This document shows positions 20,901 to 29,223 of a DNA stretch of 64,000 nucleotides, piece after piece. Both the position numbers and the translations under genes were made by a program. Below the pieces are notes generated by a model, which was not told the DNA's origin, made no database searches, and saw only the letters and a list, made by a program, of their open reading frames with translations. Source of the DNA: Methylobacterium sp. CB376 (GTDB lineage Bacteria; Pseudomonadota; Alphaproteobacteria; Rhizobiales; Beijerinckiaceae); assembly GCF_029714205.1 (NCBI RefSeq), contig NZ_CP121648.1, positions 4,105,001 through 4,169,000 of the forward strand, given 5' to 3'. Every line of letters starts with the position of its first letter. Position 1 is the stretch's first letter.

Positions 20901-22769
20901 GACATGTCGGGCGACGTGTTCGGCAACGGCATGCTGCTCTCGCGCTGCCTCAAGCTCGTGGCCGCCTTCGACCACCGGGACATTTTCCTCGATCCGGACC
21001 CGGACCCGGCCACCTCCTACGCCGAGCGCCGCCGCCTGTTCGAGCTGCCGCGCTCGTCCTGGGCCGATTACGACCGGGACAAGATCTCGGCCGGCGGCGG
21101 GGTCTTCCCGCGCTCGGCCAAGACGGTGCCGCTCTCGCCGGTGATCCGCGCCCGCCTCGGCTTCGACCGGGCCGAGGCGACCCCCGCCGAGGTGATGCAG
21201 GCGATCCTGAAGGCGCCCGTCGACCTGCTCTGGTTCGGGGGCATCGGCACCTACATCCGCGCCTCGGGCGAGAGCGACGACGAGGCGGGCGACCGCGCCA
21301 ACGACGCCCTGCGCATCACCGGCGCGGAGGTGCGCGCCCGGGTGATCGGGGAGGGGGCCAATCTCGGCGTGACCCAGCGCGGGCGCATCGAGGCGGCGCG
21401 GCGGGGCATCCGCCTCAACACCGACGCGATCGACAACTCGGCCGGCGTCAACACCTCGGACGTCGAGGTGAACATCAAGATCGCGCTCACCACGCCCGAG
21501 CGCGACGGGCGGCTCGGCCCGGAGGCGCGCAACGCCCTGCTCGCCGGCATGACCGGCCAGGTCGCCGACCTCGTCCTGCGCAACAACCAGATCCAGACCC
21601 TCGCCCTGTCCCTCGCCCAGCGCCAGGGCGCGGCCGAGTCCGGCTTCGCGACGCGGCTGATGCAGGCCCTGGAGGCGGAGGGCCGCCTCGACCGCTCCGT
21701 CGAGTTCCTGCCCTCGGACGCGGCCCTCGCGGAGCGCGCCCAGGCCGACGAGGGCCTGACGCGGCCCGAACTCGCCGTGCTCCTCGCCTACGCCAAGCTG
21801 TCGCTCAAGGACGCGCTCCTCGACAGCGCCGTGCCGGACGATCCCTATCTGTCGCGCGAGCTCGATCGCTACTTCCCGCCGGTGCTGCTCGCCCGCTACC
21901 CGGACGCGGTGGCGAGCCACCGCCTGCGCCGCGAGATCATCGCGACGGGCCTCGCCAACGCGATCATCAACCGCGGCGGCCCGACCCTGGTGAGCCGCCT
22001 CTCCGACGAGACCGGCGCCGAGGCGCCGACCGTGGCGGCGGCCTACGCGGTCACCCGCGACGCGTTCGGGCTCCTCGACCTCAACCGGGCCGTGGACGGG
22101 CTCGACGGCGCCGTCTCGGGCGCCCAGCAGCTCGCCCTCTACGCGGAGCTCCAGGACCTCCTGCGCCAGCGCATGGTCTGGTTCATCCGCCACGAGAGCC
22201 TCGGGGAAGGGGGCATCGACGCCGTGGTGGCGCGCTACCGGGACGGGATCGCGGCCGTGGCCTCCTCGCTGTCCTCGGTGCTGCCGGCCGGCGCGCGCGA
22301 GGCCCTCGCCAAGCGCGGCCGGAGCCTCGCCGACCAGGGCGTGCCGGAGCCCCTCGCCGGGCAGCTCGCGGCCCTCGCCGAGCTCGGCGCCGCCCCCGAC
22401 ATCGTGCGGGTCGCCGAGGCGACCGGGCGCCCGCCGGTCGCCATCGCGGCGACCCACTTCGCCATCGAGGAGCTGTTCCGCCTCGGCCCGCTCACCCGGG
22501 CGGCCCGCGCCGTGCCGGTCTCCGACACCTTCGACCGCATCGCCCTGGAACGGGCGGTCGCCGGCATCGCCGCCGCGCACCGGGCGCTGACGGCCGAGGC
22601 GGCCGCGACGGGGGCCCAGGGCCAGGCGGCGGTGGAGAGCTGGAGCGCCGCCCGCGGCGCCTCGCTCGCCCGCATCCGCACCGCCGTCTCGGCGATCGCG
22701 GCCTCAGGCCTCACCGTGTCGAAGGTCTCGGTGGCGGCGAGCCTGCTGGCGGACCTGTCCAGGCCGTGA
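17922..22769 (+). CDS. gdhB: NAD-specific glutamate dehydrogenase (180-kDa class)
   Basis: 1,615 residues from GTG at 17922 with GGGAGGGA seven bases upstream; an open frame extends to 17859 without a convincing start. It oxidatively deaminates glutamate to 2-oxoglutarate. The large N-terminal region carries ACT-like regulatory segments; the catalytic core (from about residue 780) shows FAYIARGGLRWSDRPEDFRT, VPVGAKGGFFPK and VVGVGDMSGDVFGNGM, the dinucleotide-binding part, then GEGANLGVTQ. The length is typical of the very large alphaproteobacterial enzyme. Its stop overlaps the bluB start (GTGA), so the two genes are co-transcribed. Confidence 0.96.
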   Translation: MDLSTATPEARASRTDLIAAAVAAAEARREPGDFVRDLFGRVPPEDLNAYAPETLADLALAARQHLAAARPDESGADLRLNDVVVERDGGRRDVTVLEAINPNRPFLLDSTLAELVARGYEPRLVAHPILAVERGPDGALLRLVGETTAGAGDALSRESFIHIHLDRIDDEGERAGLLDGLAQVYADVAVSTQDHRAMLARLDAVAAAYESAPPPVAAEEVAEARAFLDYIRADQFTFLGMREYRLGEGAEYRGVRESGLGLLRDGSVEVLRRGRTMVAMTPEIRAFLERPEALIITKASLISRVHRRTHLDMVGIKLFSGDGRVAGELRIVGLFASTTYTSRAEEVPYLRRKVATVVAEAGLDPTSHAGRSLLHVLETYPRDDLFQIDTDLLRRFALAIVLLAERPRVRVLARADKFGRFVSLLVFVPKDRTDAALQKRIAAHLAMRLGGHISAIYPDYPEGPLARFHIVIGRREEVPPAIDPAELEAEVTALSRTWADGLRDALAEAMDGGRARALGAYYAEAFPAGYRETYDSAQALSDIAILERITAERPRAVDLHRHPGDPETRIGLKVFSKGSALPLSDRVPVLENFGFRVIDERTFLIGRPGAPETDGIWLHDMLLERAGGGAIDLARLDRPVEAALLAIARGLAETDAYNRLILEAGLGWRDAALLRALGRYLRQLRIRYGQGYLAATLSRHPALAAGIVALFYARFDPRAEGGAESRAAREAALRAEIEAGLSAVTSLDEDRILRRFVNLVEAAQRTNFFQVAPHGLPPDTIAFKFRCAKVDGMPLPRPLFEIFVYSPRVEGVHLRFAYIARGGLRWSDRPEDFRTEILGLVKAQQVKNAVIVPVGAKGGFFPKRLPPASDRQAWMAEGTESYRIFIRTLLSLTDNIVDGAIVPPADTVRHDGDDAYLVVAADKGTATFSDIANAISIERGHWLGDAFASGGSQGYDHKAMGITARGAWEAVKRHFREIDVDVQSQPVTVVGVGDMSGDVFGNGMLLSRCLKLVAAFDHRDIFLDPDPDPATSYAERRRLFELPRSSWADYDRDKISAGGGVFPRSAKTVPLSPVIRARLGFDRAEATPAEVMQAILKAPVDLLWFGGIGTYIRASGESDDEAGDRANDALRITGAEVRARVIGEGANLGVTQRGRIEAARRGIRLNTDAIDNSAGVNTSDVEVNIKIALTTPERDGRLGPEARNALLAGMTGQVADLVLRNNQIQTLALSLAQRQGAAESGFATRLMQALEAEGRLDRSVEFLPSDAALAERAQADEGLTRPELAVLLAYAKLSLKDALLDSAVPDDPYLSRELDRYFPPVLLARYPDAVASHRLRREIIATGLANAIINRGGPTLVSRLSDETGAEAPTVAAAYAVTRDAFGLLDLNRAVDGLDGAVSGAQQLALYAELQDLLRQRMVWFIRHESLGEGGIDAVVARYRDGIAAVASSLSSVLPAGAREALAKRGRSLADQGVPEPLAGQLAALAELGAAPDIVRVAEATGRPPVAIAATHFAIEELFRLGPLTRAARAVPVSDTFDRIALERAVAGIAAAHRALTAEAAATGAQGQAAVESWSAARGASLARIRTAVSAIAASGLTVSKVSVAASLLADLSRP

Positions 22770-23407
22770 CGGAGGCTCCCGCCTTCGACGCCGCCTTCCG
22801 CGAGCGTCTCGCGGACCTCGTCGCGTGGCGGCGCGACGTGCGCCGCTTCCGGCCCGACCCGGTGCCGGAGGAGGACCTGCGCGCCTGCCTCGCCCTCGCC
22901 TGCCTGAGCCCCTCGGTCGGCAACAGCCAGCCCTGGCGCTTCGTGCGGGTCGGCGACCCGGACCGGCGTCGCGCCGTGACGGAGAATTTCGCCCGCTGCA
23001 ACGACGAGGCGGCGCGGGCCTACCCGGACGCGCGCGCCGCCGCCTACCGGCGCCTGAAGCTGGAGGGGCTGCGCGAGGCGCCCGTCCACCTCGCGGTGTT
23101 CTGCGACGAGGCGACGGAGAGCGGCCACGGGCTCGGCCGCGCCACCATGCCGGAGATGCTGCGCTACTCGGTCGTGCTGGCGATCCACACCTTCTGGCTC
23201 GCCACCCGCTCGCGGGGCCTCGGGGTCGGCTGGGTCTCGATCCTCGACCCGGCGCCGCTGACGGCGCTCCTCGGCGTGCCGGAGGCGTGGCGCCTCGTCG
23301 CCTACCTGTGCGTCGGCTACCCCCAGGAGGAGCACGCCGATCCGGAACTCGTGCGCCACGCCTGGCAGCCGCGCCTGCGGGCCGAGGACCTCGTCGTCGA
23401 GCGCTGA
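22766..23407 (+). CDS. bluB: 5,6-dimethylbenzimidazole synthase BluB
   Basis: 213 residues, nitroreductase fold. BluB splits reduced FMN with oxygen to make the lower ligand of vitamin B12. Family features are RRDVRRFRPDPVPEEDL, LSPSVGNSQPWRFVRV, GLGRATMPEMLRYSVVLAIHTFWLATRSRGLGVGWVSIL and the C-terminal AYLCVGYPQEE. A plain nitroreductase is the alternative, but PSVGNSQPWR together with MLRYSVVLAIHT favours BluB. The GTG start overlaps the gdhB stop, an odd partner since no cobalamin gene is near. Confidence 0.9.
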   Translation: MTEAPAFDAAFRERLADLVAWRRDVRRFRPDPVPEEDLRACLALACLSPSVGNSQPWRFVRVGDPDRRRAVTENFARCNDEAARAYPDARAAAYRRLKLEGLREAPVHLAVFCDEATESGHGLGRATMPEMLRYSVVLAIHTFWLATRSRGLGVGWVSILDPAPLTALLGVPEAWRLVAYLCVGYPQEEHADPELVRHAWQPRLRAEDLVVER

Positions 23408-23771
23408 CCGCCCCGGCGCCGGCAAAAAGGAAGACCGCACTCCGGGGAGGCGGCCTTCAAGGAAGGGTCTCGAAACCTCTGGAGGAGGCCCGGATCCTTC
23501 GCCGCCCGCGCAGCCGGGGCTGGCCGGGTGCCGGAGGGGCCGGACCGAGAGGTCGTGCCGTGAATACAGCGGCTTCGCGGCCGGGCGAAGGCACCATTTC
23601 GGCGGAATGATGACGCGTGGCCGGTCCGGGCGCGGCGGGGCGGCCGCCGGCCGAGACCTGTGCGAAGCCGGCAACGCGATGCGCCGCGTCGCCCTTGCGG
23701 GGCCGGGAGCGGCATCCCATCATGCCCGGCAGGGACGTGCGCAGACGTCCGGCGAGACCAGCGGAGGAACG
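23408..23771. other. Intergenic region bluB / DUF2794 gene
   Basis: 364 bases. It contains a minus-strand terminator-like hairpin (23424-23458) close to bluB. I looked for a cobalamin riboswitch because bluB is adjacent and did not find the conserved B12 box. No tRNA. The ribosome-binding site GGAGG (23763-23767) precedes the DUF2794 gene. Confidence 0.5.
23424..23458 (-). terminator. Minus-strand terminator-like hairpin
   Basis: Nine-base arms 23430-23438 and 23450-23458 (one mismatch). Read on the minus strand, the stem is followed by CTTTTTG (23424-23429). There is no minus-strand protein gene upstream of it in this gap, so it either ends an unannotated RNA or serves bluB poorly from the plus side, where no T-run exists. 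Confidence 0.45.
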
Positions 23772-24146
23772 ATGACGGAAGGAGAGACCCCGGACAGTCG
23801 TCTACCGGGGGCTGAGGCGCGGGTGATCCCGTTTCCCCGCGCTGCCCCCCCGCCGGTCTCGTTCCATCGCAGCGAGCTGCGCGAGATCCTCAACCTCTAC
23901 GGGCGCATGGTCGCGGCCGGAGAGTGGCGCGACTACACGATGGATTTCACCCGCGAGAAGGCGGTGTTCTCGATCCATCGCCGCACCTCGGAGCGCCCGC
24001 TCTACCGCATCGAGAAGGATCCCCGGCTCGCCCGCCGCCAGGGCGCCTACGCGGTGGTGGCCGAGACCGGCCGCATCCTGAAGCGGGGCCACGATCTCGC
24101 GCAGGTGCTGCGCGTGCTGGAGAAACCCCTGCGCGTCGTGTCCTAG
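23772..24146 (+). CDS. DUF2794 domain-containing protein
   Basis: 124 residues. The conserved segment FHRSELREILNLYGRMVAAG, EWRDYTMDFTREKAVFSIHRR, RPLYRIEKDPRLARRQGAYAV and GRILKRGHDLAQVLRVLEK matches DUF2794, a small alphaproteobacterial family of unknown function. ATG at 23772 with GGAGG. Monocistronic, 83 bases before flgB. Confidence 0.87.
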   Translation: MTEGETPDSRLPGAEARVIPFPRAAPPPVSFHRSELREILNLYGRMVAAGEWRDYTMDFTREKAVFSIHRRTSERPLYRIEKDPRLARRQGAYAVVAETGRILKRGHDLAQVLRVLEKPLRVVS

Positions 24147-24229
24147 GACCCTGACGCCAGCTTGCGCCAGCCTCAGGCAAGGTTGCGACCCTAGACCTCG
24201 GGATACGGAATGGTTCCGAGGATCCGACA

Positions 24230-24613
24230 TTGAGCGGCATCTACCTCTTCGGCCTCGCGTCCCGGCGGGCGCAGTACCTCTCGGTGCGGCAGGCGACGGT
24301 CGCGGGCAACATCGCGAATGCCGACACGCCCGGCTACAAGGCGCGCGACGTCGTGCCCTTCGCCGAGGTGCTCTCCCGCGCGGGGCTGGACCTCGCGGCG
24401 ACGTCCCAGGGCCATCTCAGGGCCGGCACGACCACTCCCACCGCGAAGGTGAAGCCGAGCGAGAGCTGGGACGCGATCCAGGGCGGCCACTCGGTCAGCC
24501 TGGAGCAGGAGATGCTGAAGTCCAACGACATCGCGCGCGACTTCAACCTCAACACGGCGGTGGTGAAGGCCTTCCACCGGATGATGCTGTCGGGCGTGAG
24601 GAGCGGCTCGTGA
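24230..24613 (+). CDS. flgB: flagellar basal-body rod protein FlgB
   Basis: 127 residues from a TTG start (LSGIYLFGLASRRAQYLSVRQ); no ATG or GTG is available in frame. The rod-family motif VAGNIANADTPGYKARD is clear. Forms the proximal rod in the periplasm. First gene of the flg cluster; its stop overlaps the flgC start (GTGA). Confidence 0.95.
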   Translation: MSGIYLFGLASRRAQYLSVRQATVAGNIANADTPGYKARDVVPFAEVLSRAGLDLAATSQGHLRAGTTTPTAKVKPSESWDAIQGGHSVSLEQEMLKSNDIARDFNLNTAVVKAFHRMMLSGVRSGS

Positions 24614-25026
24614 TCGACCCTCTGACCGCCTCGGCGCGCCTCGCCAGCGCCGGGATGGAGGTGCAGTCGCTGCGGCTGCGCGTCGTGGCCGAGAACATCG
24701 CCAACGCCCAGTCGACGGGCGTGGACCCGGGCTCGGACCCCTACCAGCGCAAGACGATCACCTTCCGCAGCGAACTCGACCGGGCGGCGGGGGCCGCCAC
24801 CGTGGGCGTGCGGGAGATCGGCGTCGACCGGGCGCCCTTCCGCGTCGAGCACGAGCCCGGCAACCCGGCGGCCGATGAGAACGGCGACGTCAAGTATCCC
24901 AACGTCAATGTCCTCATCGAGATGACGGACATGCGCGAAGCCAACCGCTCCTACGAGGCGAACCTGCAGATGATCAAGCAGGCCCGGGCCCTCGTGGCGA
25001 GCGTCATCGATCTCCTGAAGAGCTGA
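24610..25026 (+). CDS. flgC: flagellar basal-body rod protein FlgC
   Basis: 138 residues from GTG. The N-terminal [13 protein letters not shown] and the C-terminal [28 protein letters not shown] are the paired rod-protein signatures. Proximal rod subunit; translationally coupled to flgB, with fliE 11 bases downstream. Confidence 0.96.
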   Translation: MIDPLTASARLASAGMEVQSLRLRVVAENIANAQSTGVDPGSDPYQRKTITFRSELDRAAGAATVGVREIGVDRAPFRVEHEPGNPAADENGDVKYPNVNVLIEMTDMREANRSYEANLQMIKQARALVASVIDLLKS

Positions 25027-25037
25027 GGCGTGGCGCC

Positions 25038-25376
25038 ATGATCGAGGCCGTCGCATCCCTGAACGCGCTGATCGACCGGACGGGACCGGTCTCCGGCCCC
25101 TCCTCGGCCGGGCTCCTTCAGGGCGTTCTCAGCCCCGCCCCGACCGCGATCCCGACGGGTCCGGCCTTCGGCGACGTCATGGCCCAGATCGCCTCCGGCA
25201 TGCGCGACACCCTGCGCGCCGGCGAGGCGACCGCCATCGCCGGGCTCCAGGGCAAGGCTTCCGCCCAGCAGGTGGTGGAGGCAGTGCTCTCCGCCGAGCA
25301 GAGCCTGCAGACCACCATCGCCATCCGCGACAAGGTCGTGGCCGCCTATCTCGAAATCAGCCGCATGGCGATCTGA
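25038..25376 (+). CDS. fliE: flagellar hook-basal body complex protein FliE
   Basis: 112 residues. The C-terminal half ([34 protein letters not shown]) matches FliE, which links the MS ring to the rod. It lies between flgC and flgG, as in other Rhizobiales clusters. Confidence 0.95.
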   Translation: MIEAVASLNALIDRTGPVSGPSSAGLLQGVLSPAPTAIPTGPAFGDVMAQIASGMRDTLRAGEATAIAGLQGKASAQQVVEAVLSAEQSLQTTIAIRDKVVAAYLEISRMAI

Positions 25377-25390
25377 GGATCCACCCCGAC

Positions 25391-26179
25391 ATGAGAGCGC
25401 TCGCCATCGCCGCCACGGGCATGAATGCCCAGCAGCTCAACCTCGAAGTCATCGCCAACAACGTCGCCAACCTGAACACGACCGGCTTCAAGGGCGCCCG
25501 GGCGGAGTTCACGGACCTGCTCTACCAAGCCGAGCGGCAGCAGGGCGTGCCGAACCAGACCGGACAGGAGGCGGTGCCCGAGGGGGCGCTCCTCGGCCTC
25601 GGCGTGCGGGCGGCCGCGATCCGCAACCTGCACCGCCAGGGTCCGCTCGCCCAGACCTCGAACAACCTCGACCTCGCCATCAACGGCCGCGGCTACTTCC
25701 AGGTCACGAACCCGAACGGCGAGGTGAACTACACCCGCGCCGGCTCCTTCAACAAGAGTTCGACCGGCCAGCTCGTCACCCTCGAAGGCTACGTGGTGGA
25801 GCCGGCAATCCTGTTCCCGGCCAACACCGTCGACGTCGTGATCAACCAGTCGGGGCAGGTCTACGCCAAAGTCGACGGGCAGGCGACGCCGCAGCTCCTC
25901 GGCCAGCTCTCGATCGCCAACTTCGCCAACGAATCGGGCCTGGAGCCCCTCGGCAACGGCCTCTACCGCGAGACCGCCGCCTCGGGCGCCCCCGTCACCG
26001 GCGTCGCGGGGGATACCGGCTTCGGCAAGGTCCAGCAGGGCTACCTGGAGAGTTCGAACGTCGATCCGGTCAAGGAGATCACCAGCCTGATCACGGCCCA
26101 GCGCGCCTTCGAGATGAACTCGAAGGTGATCCAGGCCGCCGACGAGATGGCCGGCACGGTGTCGAAGGGCATCCGGTAA
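25391..26179 (+). CDS. flgG: flagellar basal-body rod protein FlgG
   Basis: 262 residues. N-terminal [20 protein letters not shown], then [20 protein letters not shown], and a C-terminal [32 protein letters not shown]. Distal rod subunit. Length equals the family norm. Followed after 72 bases by flgA. Confidence 0.97.
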   Translation: MRALAIAATGMNAQQLNLEVIANNVANLNTTGFKGARAEFTDLLYQAERQQGVPNQTGQEAVPEGALLGLGVRAAAIRNLHRQGPLAQTSNNLDLAINGRGYFQVTNPNGEVNYTRAGSFNKSSTGQLVTLEGYVVEPAILFPANTVDVVINQSGQVYAKVDGQATPQLLGQLSIANFANESGLEPLGNGLYRETAASGAPVTGVAGDTGFGKVQQGYLESSNVDPVKEITSLITAQRAFEMNSKVIQAADEMAGTVSKGIR

Positions 26180-26251
26180 CCCGGCGCGCCGCGGCGGCGC
26201 CCGCGAGCGGCGCGGCCCCGGCGCGCCCGCGAAGGCGAGGATGCGATCACG

Positions 26252-26782
26252 ATGGTCATGAGCAGTCGAACCCGGCGGGCGCTCGCGCTCGCCCTCCTGG
26301 CCGGCGCCTGCGGCGCCGGCATCGGCCCCTGCGCGGCCGCTCCCGCCGCCGGCCCCGCCGCCGCGCAGGCGCCGCCCGAGCGCGCGCCCGACCTCGTCCT
26401 CCCGGTCCCGGCCGTGACGATCTACCCGGGCGACATGATCAAGGAGACGATGCTGCGCGAGCAGTCCTTCCCGCCGACCTTCCGCGCCCGCGCCGCCGTG
26501 ATCGACGCGCCCCTCGCCATCGTCGGCCGGGTGGCGCGGCGCACGCTCCTGCCCGGGGAGCCGGTGCCGGTCAACGCGGTGGACGATCCGCGCCTGGTCA
26601 GCCGCGGCACGCCCACCACGATGATCTTCGAGGAGAACGGCCTCATCATCACCACGCTCGGCACGCCGCTGCAGAATGGCGGCCTCGGCGAGGTCATCCG
26701 GGTGCGCAACACCGATACGGGCCGGATCGTCGTCGGCGTCGTCCAGGGCGACGGCCGCATCCGCATCGGGGACATGCGCTGA
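26252..26782 (+). CDS. flgA: flagellar P-ring assembly chaperone FlgA
   Basis: 176 residues with a signal peptide ending near the Ala-rich stretch at residues 30-45. The SAF-type core (VTIYPGDMIKETMLRE, VGRVARRTLLPGEPVPVNAV, VIRVRNTDTGRIVVGVV) identifies FlgA, the periplasmic chaperone for FlgI. ATG codons at 26252 and 26258 are both usable. The stop shares one base with the flgI start. Confidence 0.93.
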   Translation: MVMSSRTRRALALALLAGACGAGIGPCAAAPAAGPAAAQAPPERAPDLVLPVPAVTIYPGDMIKETMLREQSFPPTFRARAAVIDAPLAIVGRVARRTLLPGEPVPVNAVDDPRLVSRGTPTTMIFEENGLIITTLGTPLQNGGLGEVIRVRNTDTGRIVVGVVQGDGRIRIGDMR

Positions 26783-27894
26783 TGGACCGGATCCTCGCGC
26801 TGCTGCTCGCCCTGCTGGTCGCGCCCCTCGCCGCGCTCCCGGCCCTCGCCGGCACCCGGATCAAGGACATCGCCGCGCTCCAGGGCGTGCGCGACAACCA
26901 GCTCGTCGGCTACGGGCTCGTCACGGGCCTCCAGGGCACCGGCGACACCCTGCGCAACGCGCAGTTCACCGAGCAGTCGCTGCAATCGATGCTCGACCGG
27001 ATGGGCGTCAACGTGCGCGACTCGCGCCTGCGCACCCGCAACGTCGCGGCCGTGATGGTGACGGCCGACCTGCCGCCCTACGCGACCGTGGGCTCGCGCA
27101 TCGACGTCACCGTGACCTCGCTCGGCGACGCGACCTCGCTCAAGGGCGGCACGCTCCTGATGACGCCGCTCTCGGGCGGCGACGGGCAGGTCTACGCCGC
27201 CGCCCAGGGGCCGATGGCGGTCTCCGGCTTCTCGGTGGGTGGCCAGGCCGAGACGGTCACGCAGGGCGTGCCGACCGCCGGGCGCATTCCGAACGGCGCC
27301 CTGATCGAGCGGCAGGTGCCGGGCTCGCTGCAGGACCTGCCGCAGCTCGTCCTCGAACTCAAGAACCCCGACTTCAAGACCGCGACCCTGATCGTCGACG
27401 CGGTCAACGCCTACGCGCTGCAGCGCTTCGGCCGGCGCGTGGCGATCCCGCGCGACCAGCGCTCGGTGGTGCTGCACAAGCCGCCCGCGATCGCGCAGAC
27501 CCGCTTCATCGCGGAGGTCGGCGACCTGACCATCCAGCCCGACACCCCGGCGCGGGTGGTGGTGGATCAGCGCACCGGCACGGTGGTGATCGGCCGCAAC
27601 GTCCAGATCTCCACGGTGGCGGTCACGCACGGCAACCTGACGGTCCGGGTCACCGAGACGCCCGAGGTCTCCCAGCCCAATCCCTCCTCCCGCAACGGCC
27701 AGACCGTGGTGGTGCCGCGCACCGAGGTCTCGGCCCAGGAGCAGCAGGGCCGCCTCGCCGTCCTGGGCGGCTCCGACCTCCAGACCCTCGTCAAGGGCCT
27801 CAACCAGGTCGGCCTGAAGCCGAGCGACATCATCGCGATCCTCCAGGCCGTGAAGACGGCCGGCGCCCTCCAGGCGGAGCTCGTGGTGCAATGA
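26782..27894 (+). CDS. flgI: flagellar P-ring protein FlgI
   Basis: 370 residues with an N-terminal signal peptide. RIKDIAALQGVRDNQLVGYG and LVTGLQGTGDTLRNAQFTEQ are diagnostic; the C-terminus (LGGSDLQTLVKGLNQVGLKPSDIIAILQAVK) is complete. Builds the periplasmic P ring around the rod. Overlaps flgA by one base and the motE-like gene by four. Confidence 0.97.
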   Translation: MDRILALLLALLVAPLAALPALAGTRIKDIAALQGVRDNQLVGYGLVTGLQGTGDTLRNAQFTEQSLQSMLDRMGVNVRDSRLRTRNVAAVMVTADLPPYATVGSRIDVTVTSLGDATSLKGGTLLMTPLSGGDGQVYAAAQGPMAVSGFSVGGQAETVTQGVPTAGRIPNGALIERQVPGSLQDLPQLVLELKNPDFKTATLIVDAVNAYALQRFGRRVAIPRDQRSVVLHKPPAIAQTRFIAEVGDLTIQPDTPARVVVDQRTGTVVIGRNVQISTVAVTHGNLTVRVTETPEVSQPNPSSRNGQTVVVPRTEVSAQEQQGRLAVLGGSDLQTLVKGLNQVGLKPSDIIAILQAVKTAGALQAELVVQ

Positions 27895-28424
27895 GGCGGC
27901 GTCCCCTCCCGGCGGGCTTCCTCCCGCCGCTCGCGGGCCTGCTGTGGCTCGCGGGGCTCGCGGGCCTGCTGTGGCTCGCGGGGCTCGCGGGCCCTGCCCG
28001 CGCCGCCGAGGAGGCGCCGCCCTCGCGGGCCGCGGCCTATTGCAACGGCATCGTGGACGCGGCCGCGGATGCGCGCGTGGCGTGGCAGAAGGAGACGCTG
28101 ACCGCCCTCGAGAAGCAGGTCGAGGAGCGCATCAGGCAGCTCGAGGCCAAGCGCGCCGAGTACGAGGAGTGGCTGCGGCGGCGCAACGAGTTCCTGGCCA
28201 AGGCCGACGAGACCGTGGTGGCGATCTACATGAAGATGCGCCCCGACGCGGCGGCCCTCCAGCTCGCCAACATGCCGGACGAGGCGGCGGCGGCCCTCCT
28301 CACCAAGCTCAATGCGCGCACGGCGAGCAGCATCCTGAGCGAGATGGAGGCGTCGCGCGCCGCGCAGCTCGCCCGGATCATGACCGACGCCAGCAAGAAA
28401 CCGAAGGACGGCGAGAAATCCTGA
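27891..28424 (+). CDS. motE: MotE-like flagellar chaperone
   Basis: 177 residues. A hydrophobic leader (residues about 8-38), then a Cys-containing segment (AAAYCNGIVDAAADARVAWQ), a coiled coil (EKQVEERIRQLEAKRAEYEEWLRRRN) and a C-terminal MgtE-N-like region (MRPDAAALQLANMPDEAAAALLTKLNARTASSILSEM). This architecture and the slot between flgI and flgH match MotE, the chaperone for periplasmic MotC in rhizobia. It overlaps both neighbours (ATGA with flgI, TGATG with flgH). The leader contains an internal 27-bp tandem duplication. Confidence 0.82.
   Translation: MRRRPLPAGFLPPLAGLLWLAGLAGLLWLAGLAGPARAAEEAPPSRAAAYCNGIVDAAADARVAWQKETLTALEKQVEERIRQLEAKRAEYEEWLRRRNEFLAKADETVVAIYMKMRPDAAALQLANMPDEAAAALLTKLNARTASSILSEMEASRAAQLARIMTDASKKPKDGEKS
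27931..27993 (+). repeat. 27-bp tandem duplication inside the motE-like leader
   Basis: Units 27931-27957 and 27958-27984 are identical, with a partial third copy to 27993. Each unit adds nine residues (LLWLAGLAG register), lengthening the hydrophobic leader in frame. Confidence 0.9.
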
Positions 28425-29122
28425 TGAAGCGCCTGCTGACCTGCGCGGCCGTGGCGGGGCTCGGCGCCTGCGCCCAGCCCCTCGACCCGATCGGACGCCC
28501 GCCGCTGCTGACGCCGATCGGCACGGGCCTCGCCGCCCCGCGCGAGCCGCTGCCGGCCTCCTTCGCGGCCACGCCCCGGCGCAGCTACAGCTCGACCTGG
28601 GCACCCGGCGCCGCCGACCTGTTCCAGGACCCGCGCGCCCGCAACATCGGCGACGTGATCACGGTGAGCATCTCGATCAACGACAAGGCGCAGTTCGACA
28701 ACGCCACCGATCGCTCGCGCAGCCAGAAATCGTCGCTCGGCTTCGATTTCAGCTACGGCGTCTCGGGCGTGAAGGACTCGGCCACCGCCGATGCGGGCAT
28801 CCGCTCGGGCACCGAGACCAAGGGCAACGGCACCATCGACCGCAAGGAGAACCTGAGCCTGTCGGTCGCGGCCGTGGTCACCGACACGCTGCCGAACGGC
28901 AACCTCCTGATCAGCGGCTCGCAGGAGGTGCGCGTCAACAGCGAGGTGCGCGTGCTCACCGTGGCGGGCATCGTCCGGCCGCGCGACATCACCCGCAAGA
29001 ACACGATCGACTACGACAAGATCGCGGAGGCGCGGATCTCCTACGGCGGGCGCGGCCGCATCACCGACGTGCAGGACCCGACCATCGGGCAGCGCGTCTT
29101 CGAGACCGTCACGCCGTTCTGA
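28424..29122 (+). CDS. flgH: flagellar L-ring protein FlgH
   Basis: 232 residues. Lipoprotein signal with lipobox (AVAGLGAC, Cys at residue 16), then LFQDPRARNIGDVITVSISI, NGNLLISGSQEVRVNSEVR and VAGIVRPRDITRKNTI, all FlgH hallmarks. Forms the outer-membrane ring of the flagellum. The stop codon is the first TGA of repeat R4. Confidence 0.97.
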   Translation: MKRLLTCAAVAGLGACAQPLDPIGRPPLLTPIGTGLAAPREPLPASFAATPRRSYSSTWAPGAADLFQDPRARNIGDVITVSISINDKAQFDNATDRSRSQKSSLGFDFSYGVSGVKDSATADAGIRSGTETKGNGTIDRKENLSLSVAAVVTDTLPNGNLLISGSQEVRVNSEVRVLTVAGIVRPRDITRKNTIDYDKIAEARISYGGRGRITDVQDPTIGQRVFETVTPF

Positions 29123-29221
29123 TCCGCTGTCCGGACGATCACGTCCGGACAGCGTCTGACAAGCCCGCGCGGCGCGTGAGCGAAGCCGACATCCGTATTG
29201 CGAAGCAATCCGTCGGATGTC
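29120..29221 (+). repeat. Palindromic repeat, copy R4 (head, linker and tail)
   Basis: Starts with TGATCC, whose TGA is the flgH stop. Head: perfect 12-bp stem CGCTGTCCGGAC (29125-29136) with its complement at 29143-29154. Linker: AAGCCCGCGCGGCGCGTGAG (29161-29180). Tail: outer stem GACATCCG (29188-29195) with CGGATGTC (29214-29221), enclosing an inner hairpin ATTGC-GAA-GCAAT (29197-29209). The most complete copy in the window. Confidence 0.88.
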
Positions 29222-29223
29222 GT

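Noticed and set aside
15099..22580. A minus-strand open frame of almost 2,500 codons antisense to gdhB and neighbours
   Set aside because: In DNA this GC-rich, frames opposite a coding gene rarely contain stops. The translation is His/Asp/Val/Gly-rich with no domain, and the plus-strand genes show clear families.
23408..23771. Cobalamin riboswitch next to bluB
   Set aside because: No B12 box or surrounding conserved helices were found, and the region lies downstream, not upstream, of bluB.
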